From: Anaerolineae bacterium
GTDB taxonomy: Bacteria > Chloroflexota > Anaerolineae > JAAYZQ01
Assembly (NCBI GenBank): GCA_016929795.1
Contig: JAFGIA010000325.1
Coordinates: forward strand, 1 to 30,799
DNA: 30,799 bases
Direction of reading: 5' to 3'
Shown here piece after piece: positions 29,854 through 30,799 of the stretch; position 1 is the first letter of the stretch, and each line of letters begins with the position of its first letter. The notes below the pieces were generated by a model. It did not search any database, had not been told where the DNA came from, and saw nothing but the letters and a program-made list of their open reading frames with translations. A program made the position numbers and the translations under genes.

Positions 29854-30621
29854 CTAGTTCAGCTTGTACAGTGTGCCGAGATAGGCGCTCTGCACGGTCT
29901 CGTTCGCCGCGATCTCGGCCGGTGCCCCCTCGGCCAGCACCTCGCCCAGGTGCATCACGGTGATCACGTCCGACACGCTCATCACGACGTTCATGTTGTG
30001 CTCTACGAGCATGATTGTCTTGCTGCCGGCCTCTTGGATGTTGCGGATGAGGGCCATCATCTCGGGCACGTCCTCGGCGCCCATGCCGGCCGTCGGCTCG
30101 TCGAGCAGGAGCAGCTCTGGATCGCTGGCCAGGATCATGCCCAGCTCGAGCTTGCGCTGCTCGCCGTGCGGCAGGGTGCGCGCCATGGTCAGGGCGCGGT
30201 CTGCGAGGTCCACCAACTCGACGACCTCCCACGCCCGGTCCATGTACTGCTTCAGGTTCTCGTAGTGGCGCACGAAGTGAAAGTTGTGGTGACCGAGCGC
30301 CTGGGCTGCGAGGCGGATGTTCTCGAGGACGGTCAGGCTGGGAAAGATGTTGGTGATCTGGAAGGAGCGGCCGATGCCGAGGTGCGCCGTGCGGTGGGGC
30401 GGCAGGTGGGTGATGTCGCGCCCCTTGTACACCACGCGCCCGGAAGTGGGCTCGATGTTGCCGCTCAACAGGTTGAAGTAGGTTGTCTTGCCGGCGCCGT
30501 TGGGACCGATGATCGAGTGGACGGTATTGGCTCGCACCTGGAGGCTCACGTCGGCCACCGCCACCAGGGCGCCAAACTCCTTGCGCAGGTTGTGCGTTTC
30601 CAGGATCACGTCGTTGGCCAT
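29854..30621 (-). CDS. livG: ABC transporter ATP-binding protein, LivG type
   Basis: A 255-residue cytosolic ATPase. Walker A is Gly-Pro-Asn-Gly-Ala-Gly-Lys-Thr-Thr (39-47), Arg-Ser-Phe-Gln-Ile-Thr-Asn-Ile-Phe is the Q loop (85-93), Leu-Pro-His-Gly-Glu-Gln-Arg-Lys-Leu-Glu-Leu (150-160) is the LivG form of the signature, Walker B is Leu-Leu-Leu-Leu-Asp-Glu-Pro (170-176), and the switch His lies in Leu-Val-Glu-His-Asn-Met. The C-terminal extension after residue about 230 (Ala-Tyr-Leu-Gly) matches the family. The ATG has AGGTGAAGGA just upstream. It follows the substrate-binding protein gene after a strong hairpin, and with LivF forms the ATPase pair. Confidence 0.93.
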   Translation of the reverse strand: MANDVILETHNLRKEFGALVAVADVSLQVRANTVHSIIGPNGAGKTTYFNLLSGNIEPTSGRVVYKGRDITHLPPHRTAHLGIGRSFQITNIFPSLTVLENIRLAAQALGHHNFHFVRHYENLKQYMDRAWEVVELVDLADRALTMARTLPHGEQRKLELGMILASDPELLLLDEPTAGMGAEDVPEMMALIRNIQEAGSKTIMLVEHNMNVVMSVSDVITVMHLGEVLAEGAPAEIAANETVQSAYLGTLYKLN

Positions 30622-30647
30622 TCCTTCACCTCGTACTCTAACTCTGA

Positions 30648-30677
30648 CTGGCTGGCCGGCGCGCGCCGGCCAGCCAG
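30648..30677. promoter_or_regulatory. Strong intercistronic hairpin between substrate-binding protein and LivG genes
   Basis: Arms 30648-30660 and 30665-30677 (CTGGCTGGCCGGC and its complement) are perfect, and the four-base centre GCGC is itself self-complementary, so the whole 30 bases are palindromic. It lacks a T-run. A partial terminator or RNA-stabilising stem that lets the binding protein be made in excess is likely, as in other binding-protein operons. Confidence 0.65.
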
Positions 30678-30696
30678 CCCACTGCGAACCAGATGA

Positions 30697-30798
30697 CTAG
30701 TTTCCGCTGAGACTGCCGATCGGCAGGTCGCCACAGCGGTCGACGAGGCTCTCGGGCAGCAGACATGGGATCTCGGGCCGCGTCGTCTCGACCAGCTC
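30697..30798 (-). CDS. C-terminal end of ABC transporter substrate-binding protein, cut by window edge
   Basis: The frame is open to the right edge and ends in TAG at 30699-30697. The visible 33 residues include Leu-Val-Asp-Arg-Cys-Gly-Asp-Leu-Pro-Ile-Gly-Ser-Leu-Ser-Gly-Asn as the end. The position, upstream of LivG on the same strand, and this tail are what one expects for the periplasmic or lipid-anchored binding protein of a Liv-type transporter. Too little is visible to name a substrate. The single Cys pair (spaced by ten residues) may be structural. Confidence 0.55.
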   Translation of the reverse strand, partial: ELVETTRPEIPCLLPESLVDRCGDLPIGSLSGN

Positions 30799-30799
30799 A

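Noticed and set aside
28879..30696. A 605-codon plus-strand frame opposite the LivF and LivG genes
   Set aside because: Antisense to ATPases with intact Walker motifs; the product is His/Asp-rich and matches nothing.

Overview
This is a GC-rich, densely packed bacterial window of about 31 kb. It carries 25 protein-coding features, two of them cut by the window edges, and one tRNA gene. The gene set suggests a Chloroflexota (Anaerolineae-like) genome. The grounds are a secreted subtilase ending in the Tyr-Leu-Pro-Leu tail common in that phylum, a CHAT protease with an EAD1-like region, LuxR-type two-component genes, a GPH sugar transporter and a large branched-chain amino-acid-type ABC transporter. 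The taxonomic call is inference; no rRNA or marker gene is present.

Layout. 1-4350 (+): the end of a PRC-barrel gene, two FAD-dependent oxidoreductases of the FAD_oxidored type and a class V (alanine/serine-glyoxylate-like) aminotransferase, probably one catabolic unit. 4508-7493 (+): a membrane sensor histidine kinase and its NarL/LuxR-type response regulator. 7544-13862 (-): a TetR regulator, a GPH transporter, an 841-aa in-frame fusion of a short-chain dehydrogenase to a thiamine-diphosphate (TPP) enzyme, a tiny membrane protein, and an M20 dipeptidase with its own promoter. 14056-16452 (+): a dipeptide-epimerase-like enolase-superfamily enzyme and an MFS transporter. 16487-17659 (-): a short GH3-type adenylating enzyme. 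17809-19175 (+): a DnaQ-type exonuclease with a WYL-like C-terminus, overlapping a GNAT acetyltransferase. 19299-23637 (-): a membrane GTPase (Era-like plus DUF697) followed by a 1008-aa CHAT / EAD1-like / TPR protein, a candidate conflict or signalling operon. 23920-26205 (+): a secreted S8 protease with a strong promoter and a structured leader. 26266-26341 (-): tRNA-Arg(UCG). 26442-30798 (-): a Liv-type ABC transporter in the order substrate-binding protein (end only), LivG, LivF, LivH, LivM. Its LivH carries an unusually large insertion.

Regulatory signals are clear. Eight promoters resemble the sigma70 type, seven with exactly 17-bp spacing and one with 16 bp; a ninth is weaker. The intergenic regions also hold two families of short-period repeats: 8-mers with consensus GGAAGGTT at four sites, and 7-mers with consensus GTGATGC at one. 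Both run as direct units followed by inverted units, so they form hairpins.

The most interesting items are the GTPase-CHAT-EAD1-TPR operon, the dehydrogenase-TPP enzyme fusion, the exonuclease-WYL fusion and the short-period hairpin repeats. No insertion sequence, integrase, CRISPR array or rRNA was seen. No gene-free stretch exceeds 300 bases.
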